NCBI RefSeq assembly: GCF_016902295.1 | Contig: NZ_JACJLQ010000010.1 | Location: forward strand, 26,722-90,721 | Source: Bacteroides caecigallinarum | Lineage (GTDB): Bacteria > Bacteroidota > Bacteroidia > Bacteroidales > Bacteroidaceae | Direction of reading: 5' to 3' | DNA: 64,000 bases | In this document: positions 63,935-64,000 of the stretch, piece after piece | Position numbering within the stretch: the stretch's first letter is position 1 | Layout: each line of letters begins with the position of its first letter | Notes under the pieces: model-generated | The model's database searches: none | What the model was told of the DNA's origin: nothing | The model's input: the letters and a program-made list of their open reading frames with translations, nothing else | Made by a program: the position numbers and the translations under genes

Positions 63935-64000
63935 ATGTCACAGAAAATGAGTATCTTTAAGTACCACCTTCAAAGAACTCATACTAAAAGCTATGAACAA
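63935..64000 (+). mobile_element. Left end of an insertion sequence, transposase start
   Basis: A frame begins at ATG 63935 or 63947 and runs off the window: the second start gives MSIFKYHLQRTHTKSYEQ. A perfect 12-base inverted repeat (63918-63929 and 63983-63994) overlaps the start. It points away from the helicase. The transposase family is not certain from 18-22 residues. Confidence 0.5.

Overview
The window is a Bacteroidales chromosome segment, most like a Bacteroidaceae-type gut genome. The grounds are: start-proximal promoter boxes of the Bacteroidetes type (TAnnTTTGC with an upstream TTTG about 19-20 bases away) before many genes; the moxR-DUF58-batA-batE aerotolerance operon; a GT3 glycogen synthase next to a DUF3417-type glucan phosphorylase; a DUF4295 protein after rpmB-rpmG; and a MobV-type relaxase typical of Bacteroides mobilizable elements. 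No rRNA, tRNA or CRISPR array was found.

Region 1 (1 to about 8,100) is the right part of a mobilizable element whose left end lies outside the window. It has a GC-rich backbone (candidate oriT hairpins at 932-1022, relaxase at 1095-2465), then a long hairpin (2473-2532), then a lower-GC cargo operon on the minus strand: XRE regulator, Hsp70-like ATPase with TPR tail, short UvrD-like SF1 helicase, and a 455-residue protein I do not recognise. Gaps between genes are only 11-16 bases. I do not know this combination as a named system; it is the best candidate in the window for an undescribed defence or stress module.

Region 2 (8,247 to about 52,400) is ordinary chromosome: an AraJ-like efflux pump with a palindromic promoter operator, an arginase-fold protein, ADP-ribosylglycohydrolase, NudC-like Nudix hydrolase, guaA, a PepSY-like periplasmic protein beside a two-component system, the glycogen pair glgP/glycogen synthase, DUF368, tpx, mannose-1-phosphate guanylyltransferase, thiD, fabD, a cytoplasmic GH13 amylase, a DUF2007-UspA stress protein, PAP2, the eight-gene bat operon, an unusual HU-transmembrane-LysM protein beside a plain HU gene, rimO, ftsY, ribosomal proteins L28/L33, pncC, tsaD, map, a HAD phosphatase, ilvA, a Dcu transporter and an outer-membrane beta-barrel protein.

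Region 3 (52,542-64,000) is a restriction/defence island on the minus strand: a PLD-type SNF2 helicase, a DUF4391 protein, hicA-hicB toxin-antitoxin, a type III Mod methyltransferase, two short coupled ORFs, a RhuM-family protein and a type III Res helicase-nuclease. The 5' end of the helicase gene has lost any ordinary start codon exactly where what looks like an insertion sequence begins (transposase start at 63935/63947), so the island is probably damaged at its promoter end.

Structure not explained by genes: three intergenic arrays of short palindromes spaced at exactly 22, 22 and 11 bases (8114-8191, 22404-22453, 52449-52498); a 36-base perfect palindrome followed by two more hairpins inside the mod coding sequence (58002-58079); a triple 23-base direct repeat upstream of the DUF4391 gene (60597-60655); and palindromes lying between the -33 and -7 boxes of promoters for hicAB and for a promoter divergent from the XRE gene.
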